64,000 bases of DNA from an uncultured SAR86 cluster bacterium. Lineage in GTDB: Bacteria > Pseudomonadota > Gammaproteobacteria > Magnimaribacterales > AG-339-G14. The DNA lies in assembly GCA_902594855.1 (NCBI GenBank), contig CACJNS010000001.1:292696-356695 (forward strand), written 5' to 3'. Positions 19,435-28,541 of the stretch are shown here, in pieces. Within the stretch, counting starts at the first letter, position 1; each line of letters begins with the position of its first letter. The notes beneath the pieces were generated by a model. That model had not been told where the DNA came from, did not search any database, and saw only the letters and a list, made by a program, of their open reading frames with translations. The translations under genes and the position numbers were made by a program.

Positions 19435-20567
19435 ATTACGACGTAGTCATAATTGGAGTCGGGGTCGTTGGATCAGCTGTTGCTTTAGGTCTAGCTCAAC
19501 AGGGTCATAAAATCGCTATTGTCGATAAATCCTCTGTCCCGCCTAATTCACCACGCCATCTTTCTGTTAACAAAAAAAGTTCAGCTTTTCTTGATTTGCT
19601 TGGAGTTTGGGACGCAGTTAAACCTTCATCAATGCCCTATTCAAGGATTCAGGCTTGGGATCGAGAAGGCACTGGAAAGGTAGAGTTTTCAGCGCAAGAT
19701 ATTGGCGAGAACAACTTAGGCTTTATTGTGAAAGAAGGAGATTTACAAAAGTATTTAATATCTTCCCTAGAACAATTAGGTGTTGATATCTTTTGGTCAA
19801 AAGAATTAATAAATATAAGCGACAAAGGAGACTTGGTTGAAATCATACTTGATGACGGTAAGAAGCTAATCAGCTCCTCATTACTGGGAGCCGATGGAAT
19901 ATCTTCCAAAGTCAGAGAGTTATGCAATTTTCAAATTAAATCTTGGTCTTACGACCAACAAGCGATAGTGGGACAAATAGATTCTGACGAAAAATTAGAT
20001 GATGTAATAAGACAATCCTTCACCAAATATGGACCTTTGGCCTTATTGCCAATTAATTCATCTCAGATGACAATGATTTGGTCGGTAGATAATAAAAGTC
20101 TAAAAGACTTAAGTGAACTTGACGATGACTTGTTTTTAGAAAAGTTACAACTTGAATTTGGTGGAAAGACCAGAAATTTAAAATTTTCGTCTCAGAGATT
20201 TACATTTCCATTAAAACATTTAACTGCAGTAGGATTTGCAAAAGGAAGAATAGCAATTCTTGGAGATGCTGCTCATCATGTTCATCCTTTGGCTGGGCTT
20301 GGACTAAATTCAGGACTAGGAGATGCGGAAAGTATAGTAAAACTTTTTAGTAAATATCCGGCCATTAAGGTTGAAACAATATTTAAACAATACAGTAATG
20401 AAAGATTGCCAATCAATATTGGTCTTGCTGCCGCTATGGAGCTCTTCAAAAGAGGTTTTGGAAATCAAAACATTTGGCTAAAAACTGTACGAAACCTAAC
20501 TTTTAAGTTTGTCGATAATCAGCAAGAGATCAAAAATACTTTTGTGAAGCTTGCCACTACTCTGTGA
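19431..20567 (+). CDS. ubiH: UbiH/UbiF-family FAD-dependent hydroxylase
   Basis: Flavin monooxygenase of the ubiquinone ring-hydroxylation group. The FAD-binding GVGVVGSAVALGLA is at residues 9-22. ADGISSKVRE (DG motif) is near 152, and GDAAHHVHPLAGLGLNSGLGDA is near 280. With the TTG start the length is 378. Position after pepP supports UbiH (C4 hydroxylase), though UbiI/UbiF homologues look alike and some bacteria use one enzyme for two positions. It converges with corC with an 11-bp overlap. Confidence 0.88.
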   Translation: MNYDVVIIGVGVVGSAVALGLAQQGHKIAIVDKSSVPPNSPRHLSVNKKSSAFLDLLGVWDAVKPSSMPYSRIQAWDREGTGKVEFSAQDIGENNLGFIVKEGDLQKYLISSLEQLGVDIFWSKELINISDKGDLVEIILDDGKKLISSSLLGADGISSKVRELCNFQIKSWSYDQQAIVGQIDSDEKLDDVIRQSFTKYGPLALLPINSSQMTMIWSVDNKSLKDLSELDDDLFLEKLQLEFGGKTRNLKFSSQRFTFPLKHLTAVGFAKGRIAILGDAAHHVHPLAGLGLNSGLGDAESIVKLFSKYPAIKVETIFKQYSNERLPINIGLAAAMELFKRGFGNQNIWLKTVRNLTFKFVDNQQEIKNTFVKLATTL

Positions 20568-21426
20568 CTTTTACTCTTAATTTTTTGATCTGTCGCCTAC
20601 TAGCTGAAACAACCGTGAACTTGTAGCCATTTATATCGACTGATTCATTTAAAGCAGGGAATCTAGCAAACTCTTTCAGAACTATTCCACCTATCGTATC
20701 AAAATCATCTGCTATGAACTCAGTATTAAATTGATCGTTAAAATCTTCGAGTTCTGTTAAAGCTGGAACTAAGTATTCATTATCAGAAACTTGAAGAATC
20801 TGCTTCTCTTCATCGATATCAGTTTCGTCTTCTATTTCTCCAACTATCTCTTCCAAGATATCTTCGATGGTCACTAAACCGCTAACCGATCCATACTCAT
20901 CAACGACGATGGCCATGTGATATCTTTTTTTTCTAAATTCTTCCAATAAGGAATCCAACTTTTTACTCTCAGGAATAAAATTTACCGGTCTCATGACTTT
21001 TTCTAGATTGAAGTCATCATTTGAATTGAAACCAAAAGGGAGCAATTCTTTTGCAAGGAGAATACCTTTTACTTCTTCTGAATCTTCATCAACAACGGGA
21101 AATCTTGAGTGTGAAGAATCAATAATTCGAGGAAGAAATTCTTTAGGCTTTTCATTGTGCCTGACTACAATCATTTGGGGTCTAGGAATCATCACATCTC
21201 TTACTTGCATTGAGGAGAATTCCAAAGTTTCCTCCATCATGTCCAGAATGTTTTTATCGATAAGATTCATTTCTTCGGCCTCTTTTAGAACGCCGCTTAA
21301 TTCCTTCTGGTTCATAGGGGTATAAGAAACCCTTTTATAAAGGCCTCTCAGAAATAATCTTATTTTTTTGAAAAAACCCAAGCCCTTATTAGACTCAGGC
21401 GATGTACTTGGAGGTTCTTCTATCAT
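20557..21426 (-). CDS. corC: CorC/HlyC-family CBS-domain protein (YbeX)
   Basis: Two CBS domains around residues 68-190 (VRDVMIPRPQMIVV; MAIVVDEYGSVSGLVTIEDILEEIVGEI) are followed by a CorC_HlyC transporter-associated domain to residue 289. There are no membrane helices, so it is the cytoplasmic YbeX form. In E. coli YbeX is linked to Mg/Co efflux, and recent work ties it to ribosome metabolism. It is last in the miaB-phoH-ybeY-corC run on the minus strand and abuts ybeY with no gap. Confidence 0.93.
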   Translation of the reverse strand: MIEEPPSTSPESNKGLGFFKKIRLFLRGLYKRVSYTPMNQKELSGVLKEAEEMNLIDKNILDMMEETLEFSSMQVRDVMIPRPQMIVVRHNEKPKEFLPRIIDSSHSRFPVVDEDSEEVKGILLAKELLPFGFNSNDDFNLEKVMRPVNFIPESKKLDSLLEEFRKKRYHMAIVVDEYGSVSGLVTIEDILEEIVGEIEDETDIDEEKQILQVSDNEYLVPALTELEDFNDQFNTEFIADDFDTIGGIVLKEFARFPALNESVDINGYKFTVVSASRRQIKKLRVKVTE

Positions 21427-21885
21427 TTAATAAACGTAAGGATCTGCGAAATTAAGTTTTTGCATTAATTCTTTCTCGATAGATTCCATTTTTTTTCTAT
21501 TATGCATATTTTCGTGAGAAAAACCCAGCAAATGAAGAACGGCATGAATAATGAGATGATACAGTCTGGATTCAAAGCTCTTTCCAAATTTTTTGGCTTC
21601 TTCATCAATTATTTGAGGACAAATTGCTATTTCTCCAAGAAAACCTTGATCAATTAAAAAATTACTTTCTGGGTAAAAAGACAAAACATTTGTAGGTGTA
21701 TCCTTCTTTCTAAACTCTTTATTCAAAGCCGAAATTTCATCTATTTTGCAAAACTTAATGTTGACTGATTTACCAGCAGAATTTTCAAATTTCTCTTCAA
21801 TTAAACCTAAAGCTTCGATAATTTTCTTTTTTGAGGGAATGGAAAATTTACTGAAATTTTTTGAGTTGGATAATGAAAGTTTCAT
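21427..21885 (-). CDS. ybeY: Endoribonuclease YbeY
   Basis: Zinc-dependent RNase involved in 16S rRNA 3' maturation and 70S quality control. The metal motif reads HAVLHLLGFSHENMH near residue 115, matching HxxxHxxGxxH. NVLSFYP and GEIAICPQII are also typical. 152 residues. Its start overlaps the end of phoH by 4 bp. Confidence 0.95.
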   Translation of the reverse strand: MKLSLSNSKNFSKFSIPSKKKIIEALGLIEEKFENSAGKSVNIKFCKIDEISALNKEFRKKDTPTNVLSFYPESNFLIDQGFLGEIAICPQIIDEEAKKFGKSFESRLYHLIIHAVLHLLGFSHENMHNRKKMESIEKELMQKLNFADPYVY

Positions 21886-22871
21886 TCCTTTTCGTGAGAA
21901 TCGTATGCCTCGATAATTCTTTGAACTAAACCGTGTCTGACTACGTCTTTTGATTGAAAACGACTGAAAGAAATATTTTTTTCACCCTCTAAGACTTCTA
22001 TAGCATCCAATAGGCCTGACTTTGAGCCTTTGGGAAGATCCGTTTGAGTTATATCCCCGGTTACTATGGCAGATGAACCAAAACCAATTCTAGTCAAAAA
22101 CATTTTCATTTGAGATTTTGTACAGTTCTGAGCCTCATCCAATATGATGTATGAATTATTCAAAGTCCTTCCTCTCATGTAAGCCAAAGGTGCAAGCTCA
22201 ATTATTCCTCTTTCCAAAAGTTTATTGACCCTTTCAGGACCAATCATTTCATATAAAGCATCGTAGAGAGGCTTAAGATAAGGATCAACTTTTTGAGACA
22301 AATCACCCGGAAGAAAACCTAGGTGTTCTCCTGCCTCAACTGCGGGTCTGGCTAAAATTATTTTTTGAACCTTATTCAACATTAGTTCTGAGACTGCAAC
22401 AGCAACGGCAAGAAAGGTTTTACCTGTTCCTGCAGGACCAATTCCAAAAGTTAAATCGTTTTTTAAAATTTCTTTCAGAAATTTTTCCTGCGAATCATTT
22501 CTCGGTGAAATGACTAGTTTTGGGGTTTTTATTTGTAGGCTTTTTGCAAAAATATCTTTTTCCTTTGGCTTTAGTAAATTTCCTGAATCAACTTTATCGG
22601 CTGTTGATTGAGCTTTTCTGATAAATAAGTGGACTTCTCCAGGCGTAATTAATTCTGACTTTTCAGCTTTTAAATGAAGAGTTTCAATAACTTCCTTCCC
22701 GGCTTTTATTGCCTCGGTTTTTCCAACCAAAGAGAAGCTATTCCCTCTGCTCTTAACTTTGATGCCTAAAGAATCTTGAATTTGATTAATGTTAGCGTTT
22801 ACAGGTCCGAAAACTTTGGAGAGTATTGATGAATCTTCCGAGCTAAGTTTGAATTTAATTTCCTCAGTCAT
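21882..22871 (-). CDS. ybeZ: PhoH-like ATPase (YbeZ)
   Basis: A 329-residue protein with an N-terminal KH-like segment and a PhoH domain. Walker A is GIGPAGTGKTFLA near residue 143, and Walker B ends in YIILDEAQNCT. GDITQTDLP and a C-terminal DVVRHGLVQRIIEAY match YbeZ. It partners YbeY in rRNA processing in E. coli. It begins 7 bp after miaB. Confidence 0.95.
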   Translation of the reverse strand: MTEEIKFKLSSEDSSILSKVFGPVNANINQIQDSLGIKVKSRGNSFSLVGKTEAIKAGKEVIETLHLKAEKSELITPGEVHLFIRKAQSTADKVDSGNLLKPKEKDIFAKSLQIKTPKLVISPRNDSQEKFLKEILKNDLTFGIGPAGTGKTFLAVAVAVSELMLNKVQKIILARPAVEAGEHLGFLPGDLSQKVDPYLKPLYDALYEMIGPERVNKLLERGIIELAPLAYMRGRTLNNSYIILDEAQNCTKSQMKMFLTRIGFGSSAIVTGDITQTDLPKGSKSGLLDAIEVLEGEKNISFSRFQSKDVVRHGLVQRIIEAYDSHEKE

Positions 22872-22878
22872 TGAGCAA

Positions 22879-24204
22879 TTAAGAAAGGTCTTTAACTTCT
22901 CCTCTTAAAGAATTCGTATAAGCATCAAGAATTCTCAAATTTACAAAATCTCCAATTTTGTGATCTTTTGGTCTGAAATTAACAACTCTGTCATTGATGG
23001 TTCTAGCTTGAAATTCGCCCGGATCTTTCTTTGATCTTGCAGTGATTAAGCAATTTTGAATAGATCCAACCATTTTTCTGCTGTACCTATATGATAGCTG
23101 ATTCAGTCTATTTTGTAAGATGTCTAACCTTAATTTTTTTTCTTCTTGAGTCACGCTATCAGGCATCTCAGAAGCAGGTGTATTTGGTCTGGGAGAATAA
23201 ATGAAACTATAAGACTCATCAAAACCTACTTCATTTACGATATCCATGGTGGCTTGAAAGTCTTCTTCTGATTCGTCTGGAAAACCAACTATAAAGTCTG
23301 AAGAAAAACTCATGTCTGGTCTTACGGATTTGATTCTATCTATCAGATCTAAATATTTCTCCACGGTGTATCGTCTTCTCATTAGTTTTAAAATTCTGTC
23401 AGACCCGCTTTGAACCGGGAGATGAACATGACTAACAAGTTCAGGCACGCTCCCATAAACTTCCACTAAGTCATCCTTAAATTCATGAGGGTGACTGGTT
23501 GTAAATCTAATTCTTTCGATATTTTCTATTTTTGCTACTTCCACAATTAACTTCGCTAAGGATGATTTGTTACCATTCTGAAGACCTTTAAAATTATTTA
23601 CGTTTTGACCTAGGAGGTGAATTTCTCTAGTTCCGTTATCTGCTAAAGCTGAAACTTCATTAAGGATATCATCAAAGTTTCTTGATACTTCATGACCTCT
23701 GGTGTGCGGAACTACACAAAAAGAGCAATATTTATTACATCCCTCCATAACAGAAACAAATGAGGAAGGCTCTCCATAGTCTGGAGTCGGTATGTGATCG
23801 AATTTTTCAATTTTAGGAAATGTAATATCTATCTGAGATTTATCATTTATCTCATTGTTTTTAATCAAATCAGGAAGTTTATGAAGAGTCTGAGGACCAA
23901 AAACTATATCGACTGATGGTGCCCTTTTAATGATTTTTTGACCCTCTTGAGATGCAACGCACCCTCCAATCGCTATTTTTAAATCAGGATTAGAATCTTT
24001 TATCTTTTTCCATCTGCCTATTTGATGAAATACTTTTTCTTGAGCTTTTTCTCTTATCGAACAAGTGTTCAAAATCAGGAGATCTGCTTGTTGCTCAGAC
24101 TCAGCAAGCTCATAGTGTTCTTCTCCTTTAAGAAGATCAAGCATTTTGGCTGAATCGTACTCATTCATCTGACAGCCGTGCGTTTTAATAAAAACTTTCT
24201 TCAT
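22879..24204 (-). CDS. miaB: tRNA-2-methylthio-N6-dimethylallyladenosine synthase
   Basis: Radical-SAM methylthiotransferase acting on i6A37 of tRNAs that read UNN codons. The auxiliary cluster cysteines are in [22 protein letters not shown] and GGCVASQEG. The radical-SAM cluster is [12 protein letters not shown] near residue 150. A C-terminal TRAM domain ends near residue 441. Length is normal and it heads the miaB-ybeZ-ybeY-corC operon. Confidence 0.97.
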   Translation of the reverse strand: MKKVFIKTHGCQMNEYDSAKMLDLLKGEEHYELAESEQQADLLILNTCSIREKAQEKVFHQIGRWKKIKDSNPDLKIAIGGCVASQEGQKIIKRAPSVDIVFGPQTLHKLPDLIKNNEINDKSQIDITFPKIEKFDHIPTPDYGEPSSFVSVMEGCNKYCSFCVVPHTRGHEVSRNFDDILNEVSALADNGTREIHLLGQNVNNFKGLQNGNKSSLAKLIVEVAKIENIERIRFTTSHPHEFKDDLVEVYGSVPELVSHVHLPVQSGSDRILKLMRRRYTVEKYLDLIDRIKSVRPDMSFSSDFIVGFPDESEEDFQATMDIVNEVGFDESYSFIYSPRPNTPASEMPDSVTQEEKKLRLDILQNRLNQLSYRYSRKMVGSIQNCLITARSKKDPGEFQARTINDRVVNFRPKDHKIGDFVNLRILDAYTNSLRGEVKDLS

Positions 24205-24258
24205 TTCAAATATAAGATTCGCAACTATATAGGCTTGAGAAAAAAAGAAAAGGTCTGA

Positions 24259-24795
24259 TTATTGAGCAAAAATATGATCTCTATAAAATCGTAATTCCTC
24301 AATTGATTCGAATACATCCGGACGAGCGCGATGAGCAATTTCTTTAGATTTTGGCTTGGTTGCGTCTGGCCTCCATCTTTTTGTGAGTTCCTTAACTGAA
24401 CTTACATCAATGACGCGATAATGAAAATAGTCTTCTAGTTGTGGCATGTAGAGCGTTAAAAATTTTCTATCGTGCCAAACGGTATTTCCGCAAAGAGGTG
24501 AAACATTTTTTCCAACGTGTTGCGATAAAAAATCAAGGGTCATCGCTTCGGCATCTTCTTGAGTTATCACGCTTCTTTTAACTTCATCAATTAAGCCTGA
24601 TTTTTTATGATGTTCCTGATTCCATTCATCCATTTGATCAAGAATTTCATTTGGTTGCTTTATAACAAGGTCAGGTCCTTCAATAATTTCAGTTAAATTT
24701 TCATCCGTTACAGCAGTAAAGATCTCAATGATTCTCTCGGAGTTTGGATCCAAACCAGTCATTTCTAGATCTAGCCATATTAATTTGTTTTCCAT
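24259..24795 (-). CDS. orn: Oligoribonuclease
   Basis: DEDDh 3'-5' exonuclease degrading 2-5 nt RNAs and pGpG. At 178 residues it is essentially the E. coli length. It shows WLDLEMTGLDP near the N-terminus, GNTVWHDRKFL in the middle, and AHRARPDVFESIEELRFYR near the C-terminus carrying the last His and Asp. It is divergent from ubiE. Confidence 0.96.
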   Translation of the reverse strand: MENKLIWLDLEMTGLDPNSERIIEIFTAVTDENLTEIIEGPDLVIKQPNEILDQMDEWNQEHHKKSGLIDEVKRSVITQEDAEAMTLDFLSQHVGKNVSPLCGNTVWHDRKFLTLYMPQLEDYFHYRVIDVSSVKELTKRWRPDATKPKSKEIAHRARPDVFESIEELRFYRDHIFAQ

Positions 24796-24845
24796 AGAAC
24801 TAATTTACAATACAGGATGAGTGAAGGTTGGTTACTATAGCAAAT

Positions 24846-25598
24846 ATGGATAAAAACAAAAAAGAATATACTGACTTTGGCTATAAAGAAGTACCAAAGG
24901 AAGATAAATCCAAGCTTGTTGGTGAGGTTTTTAGCAGCGTTGCATCAAAATACGACCTTATGAATGATGTCATGTCTTTAGGCATCCATAGGCTTTGGAA
25001 AAAAGCTGCTATTGAATCCAGCCAGGTTATGCCTGGGAATTCCGTACTTGATGTGGCAGGAGGAACGGGAGACCTAGCGATAGAATTTTCAAAAATTGTA
25101 GGATCATCCGGGAGTGTTGTTTTATCAGATATCAATGAAGACATGCTTGAGGAAGGAAAAAAGAGAGTTCTTGATTCAGGAAGACTAAATGTTGACTTCA
25201 AGATTGCTAACGCTGAAGAGTTACCGTTTGAAAAAAATTCTTTTGATTGCATCTCAATTGCATTTGGAATAAGAAACGTTACTGATAAAGAAAAGGCTTT
25301 AAAAAGCATGTTTCATTGTTTAAAACCCGGAGGGCGTCTTATAGTTTTAGAATTTTCAAAACCTACCTCCAATTTATTTTCACAAATCTACGATATTTAC
25401 TCCTTTAATTTGCTTCCCTTGATGGGGAAGTTAATTGCAGATGATGCCTATAGTTATCAGTATCTAGCAGAGTCAATCAGAAAACATCCTGATCAAGAAA
25501 CTTTTAAGAAAATGATGCAGTCTGCTGGCTTTTTGGATGCTAGCTATGAAAACCTCACCGGAGGAATTGTGGCTTTGCACAAAGGAACTAAAACCTAA
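24846..25598 (+). CDS. ubiE: Demethylmenaquinone/2-methoxy-6-polyprenyl-benzoquinol methyltransferase
   Basis: C-methyltransferase of ubiquinone synthesis. SAM site [13 protein letters not shown] near residue 69. HSVASKYD-like signature [25 protein letters not shown] at 25-49, and GFIVLEFSK-like [10 protein letters not shown] near 170. I chose the ATG at 24846 (250 residues, E. coli 251); a TTG 18 bp upstream would add six residues. It is directly followed by ubiB with a 1-bp gap. The ubiJ gene that sits between them in E. coli is absent here. Confidence 0.94.
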   Translation: MDKNKKEYTDFGYKEVPKEDKSKLVGEVFSSVASKYDLMNDVMSLGIHRLWKKAAIESSQVMPGNSVLDVAGGTGDLAIEFSKIVGSSGSVVLSDINEDMLEEGKKRVLDSGRLNVDFKIANAEELPFEKNSFDCISIAFGIRNVTDKEKALKSMFHCLKPGGRLIVLEFSKPTSNLFSQIYDIYSFNLLPLMGKLIADDAYSYQYLAESIRKHPDQETFKKMMQSAGFLDASYENLTGGIVALHKGTKT

Positions 25599-25599
25599 A

Positions 25600-27138
25600 A
25601 TGATTTTCGTACAGTTCTTTAAGATTATTTTTATTTTTTGGAAATATAGACTCGATCTCTTATTGCCTGACCTTAATTTAAATCTATTTTTTAAGATTTT
25701 GCATGTCATTAATCCATTACGTTTAATTCCTGCTAGAGGAAGTAAGGGAGAGCGATTATTCTCTGCGCTCTTAGCCGCCGGTCCTGTTTATGTAAAATTA
25801 GGTCAGATTTTATCAACTCGGTCAGACTTCTTTGATGATGAAATCATTCATGAGCTCACAAAATTTCAATCTAATTTACCTACTTTTGATTCAAGGATAG
25901 CCATTAAGATTATTGAAGATGACTTGGGTAAACCAATTGAAGAACTGTTTGAAAGCTTTCAGAGAAAACCTTTGGCTGCTGCCTCAATTGCTCAAGTACA
26001 TGAAGCGGTTCTTTTTTCTGGAGAAGACGTTGTAGTCAAAGTGATACGCCCAAATATTCGAAAGGAAATCACTAAAAACCTTGGCCTAATAAAATTAATT
26101 TCAAAATTATTGGATTTTCTTCTTGTTGATGCTCAAAGACTGCAACTAAAAGAATTAGTTCAAGAATATGAAATTGTAATTCAAGGAGAAGTAGATTTAA
26201 AAAGGGAGTCTGCGAATACACGATTGACAGCCGAATATTTTGAAAATTCTAAACTGCTATACGTTCCAAAAGTTTTTTCAGAATTTTCTGGCAGCCAAAC
26301 TTTAACGATCGAAAAAATTAAGGGCGTTCCGATAACAGATTTCAAAACATTAGATAAATTAGAAGTAGATCGAAAACTTTTGTCCGAACGAGGAGTTAGC
26401 ATTTTCTTCAAACAAGTGTTCGAAGATAATTTTTTTCATGCAGATATGCATCCAGGGAATATTTTTGTTGATGTAAGCAATCCTAAGTCACCAACTTATA
26501 TAAACGTAGATTACGCTATATGCGGAAGTTTAAGCGATCAAGAACAATTTTTTATTGGAAAAATGTTGTCTGAAATGTTCTCTCAAAATTTTAAGGCGGT
26601 TGCTGAGACTATGATAAGTGCAGGATGGGTTGATAAAAAAACCTCACCATTAGAACTAGAGATAACGGTAAGAACTTTTCTAGAGCCAATTATTGAGAAG
26701 CCTTTTGATGACATCAATTTTGGTGAAATGCTATTTCAGTTTTTTGATTCAACAAGAAAATATAATCTTTCTCTTCCGCCTTCGCTATTATTACTTGAAA
26801 AAACACTCATAAACATTGAAGGCTTAGGTAAACAGATTTATCCACAGCTCGATTTATGGGTTACTGCTAAACCTTTTATACAAGAGTGGATAAAGGCTAA
26901 ATACAATCCGGCTAGAATTTTTAAAAAAATCCACGATGATGCTGGATTCTTGATAGAAAAAGCTGTCAATCTTCCTTCTCAAATCGCTAATTTATTTGAT
27001 GCGGTAGATAAGATGGAAAATTACACCGCTGAATTACGAGACTTAAGAAAAGAAGTTAAAAAATCTGAAAGGAGAAATTCTTGGCAATTATTTGCGCTAG
27101 CTTTCCTTTTGATTCTGATAATATTTGCTGTCATATGA
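25600..27138 (+). CDS. ubiB: Ubiquinone biosynthesis atypical kinase/ATPase UbiB
   Basis: ADCK/ABC1 family protein needed for ubiquinone synthesis. With the ATG at 25600 it is 512 residues. Motifs: GPVYVKLGQILSTR (KxGQ) near 66, AAASIAQVHEA (the alanine-rich ATP loop) near 126, FHADMHPGNIFVD near 280, and VDYAICGSL. The C-terminus has one clear membrane helix (LFALAFLLILIIFAVI), where E. coli UbiB has two predicted segments. It overlaps hisE by 4 bp (ATGA). Confidence 0.93.
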   Translation: MIFVQFFKIIFIFWKYRLDLLLPDLNLNLFFKILHVINPLRLIPARGSKGERLFSALLAAGPVYVKLGQILSTRSDFFDDEIIHELTKFQSNLPTFDSRIAIKIIEDDLGKPIEELFESFQRKPLAAASIAQVHEAVLFSGEDVVVKVIRPNIRKEITKNLGLIKLISKLLDFLLVDAQRLQLKELVQEYEIVIQGEVDLKRESANTRLTAEYFENSKLLYVPKVFSEFSGSQTLTIEKIKGVPITDFKTLDKLEVDRKLLSERGVSIFFKQVFEDNFFHADMHPGNIFVDVSNPKSPTYINVDYAICGSLSDQEQFFIGKMLSEMFSQNFKAVAETMISAGWVDKKTSPLELEITVRTFLEPIIEKPFDDINFGEMLFQFFDSTRKYNLSLPPSLLLLEKTLINIEGLGKQIYPQLDLWVTAKPFIQEWIKAKYNPARIFKKIHDDAGFLIEKAVNLPSQIANLFDAVDKMENYTAELRDLRKEVKKSERRNSWQLFALAFLLILIIFAVI

Positions 27139-27446
27139 AAAAATATTTGGACGATCTTGAAGCGACAATTCAGGATAGAAAAAACAAGGATCCTCAAGAA
27201 TCTTATGTTGCTTCTTTGTTTGAGGAAAAAGAGAAAATCCTCTCAAAAATTAAAGAGGAGTCAGAGGAATTAGCAGAAGCTTTCCGCGAAAATGATCCCG
27301 GTAGCATTAAACATGAATCTGCAGACCTCTTGTTTCACTTAATGGTATTATTATCGGAGAAAAATATACCTTTCGATGAAGTTTTATTAGAACTTAAAAA
27401 ACGAGAAGGAGTATCTGGTCATGAAGAAAAGAAATCGAGGAAATAA
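27135..27446 (+). CDS. hisE: Phosphoribosyl-ATP pyrophosphatase
   Basis: Second step of histidine synthesis, hydrolysing PR-ATP to PR-AMP. I start it at the ATG at 27135 (103 residues: MKKYLDDLEATIQDRK). ESYVASLFEEKEKILSKIKEESEEL and HESADLLFHLMVLL match the all-alpha NTP-PPase fold with its acidic metal motif. It is the stand-alone HisE form, not fused to HisI. A hisE gene just upstream of tatA is common in proteobacteria lacking the fused HisIE. Confidence 0.93.
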   Translation: MKKYLDDLEATIQDRKNKDPQESYVASLFEEKEKILSKIKEESEELAEAFRENDPGSIKHESADLLFHLMVLLSEKNIPFDEVLLELKKREGVSGHEEKKSRK

Positions 27447-27449
27447 TTA

Positions 27450-27626
27450 ATGGGTTTTGGTGGCATAAGCATTTGGCAAATCTTAATCATTCTTGCAATC
27501 ATAATATTGATTTTCGGCACTTCTAGATTAAAAAATATTGGTTCAGATCTCGGATCAGCATTCAAAGGATTCAAAAAAGCTGTAAACGAGGAGCCTACTA
27601 AAGAAGAAGATAAAGATAACCAATAA
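27450..27626 (+). CDS. tatA: Sec-independent translocase subunit TatA
   Basis: I translated this 58-residue frame directly. It begins [20 protein letters not shown], giving one N-terminal membrane helix, then the hinge [20 protein letters not shown] and an acidic tail. Phe-Gly at the hinge and the amphipathic FKGFKK helix mark TatA rather than TatB. It lies 3 bp after hisE. Its TAA stop overlaps the tatB ATG by one base. Confidence 0.95.
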   Translation: MGFGGISIWQILIILAIIILIFGTSRLKNIGSDLGSAFKGFKKAVNEEPTKEEDKDNQ

Positions 27627-27820
27627 TGTTCTCAATTGGTTTTTTTGAGCTCTTCATAATCTCAATAATAGCTCTGGTTATATTAGGACCAGAAAGACTT
27701 CCGCAGTTTATAAGATGGGTTGAAGAAACCATTAAATCCATTCGTGCAAGTTTTAATAAAACATCGAAGGAGATAAAAGATAGCATCTACGTCGAAGATC
27801 ATAATAAAAAAAATGATTGA
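27626..27820 (+). CDS. tatB: Sec-independent translocase subunit TatB
   Basis: A 64-residue protein with N-terminal helix FSIGFFELFIISIIALVILG and the TatB-typical GPERLPQF hinge, then an amphipathic helix. It is much shorter than E. coli TatB (171), as the variable C-terminal tail is missing. Short TatB proteins occur in streamlined genomes. It overlaps tatC by 8 bp. Confidence 0.93.
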   Translation: MFSIGFFELFIISIIALVILGPERLPQFIRWVEETIKSIRASFNKTSKEIKDSIYVEDHNKKND

Positions 27821-28541
27821 TCAAGATAAAGATACAAACTATCTCGAACACCTTTCTGTTTTAAGAAAAAGTATCATCAAGTTTCTTATATTTTTAGGAA
27901 TAACTTTTGTTGTTGCAGCTTTCTTTTCTAAAGATATTTTTAATTTTATTTCAGATCCACTGATCAGCGCTTTGCCAACAGGATCCAGCCTTATAGCTAC
28001 AGAGGTTGCTTCGCCTTTTCTTACTCCTCTAAAATTTGCTTTTTATCTAGCCTTATTTATTTCAATACCTTTTCTTATTTATCAGCTCATTAAATTTGCT
28101 TCGCCAGGATTGTATTTTGAAGAAAAGATTTATTTCTTTCCTTTGGTTTTAGGTTCTATCCTGCTGTTTTATCTCGGAATTACTTTTGCTTACTTTGTTA
28201 TTCTTCCGATTGTTTTCTCTTTCTTTTCAGCCTCAACTCCAGAAAACGTAATGATGATGACGGACATCAATTTACTTTTGTCATTCGTTATCAAAATGTT
28301 TTTTGCTTTCGGTTTAGCTTTTGAAATGCCGATAATAATTATTCTGCTTCTTGTATCGAACGCAGTTACGGTGAGTAAACTTGTATCTGCAAGACCTTAT
28401 GTTTTTTTAGGATGTTTTGTAGTTGGGATGTTACTAACTCCACCAGATGTTATTTCACAGAGTCTGCTTGCAATTCCTGCTTGGCTTCTCTATGAATTAG
28501 GAATCATTGTCGGTAGAATGCTCATCCGAAATAAGCAATGA
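27813..28541 (+). CDS. tatC: Sec-independent translocase subunit TatC
   Basis: Twin-arginine signal receptor of the inner membrane. 242 residues with six hydrophobic segments. The N-terminal YLEHLSVLRKSI matches the conserved LxELRxR region, and KFASPGLYFEEK corresponds to the conserved PGL loop; FAFGLAFEMPIIIILL is the conserved helix with Phe-Glu. Its end overlaps the sppA start (ATGA). Confidence 0.95.
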   Translation: MIDQDKDTNYLEHLSVLRKSIIKFLIFLGITFVVAAFFSKDIFNFISDPLISALPTGSSLIATEVASPFLTPLKFAFYLALFISIPFLIYQLIKFASPGLYFEEKIYFFPLVLGSILLFYLGITFAYFVILPIVFSFFSASTPENVMMMTDINLLLSFVIKMFFAFGLAFEMPIIIILLLVSNAVTVSKLVSARPYVFLGCFVVGMLLTPPDVISQSLLAIPAWLLYELGIIVGRMLIRNKQ

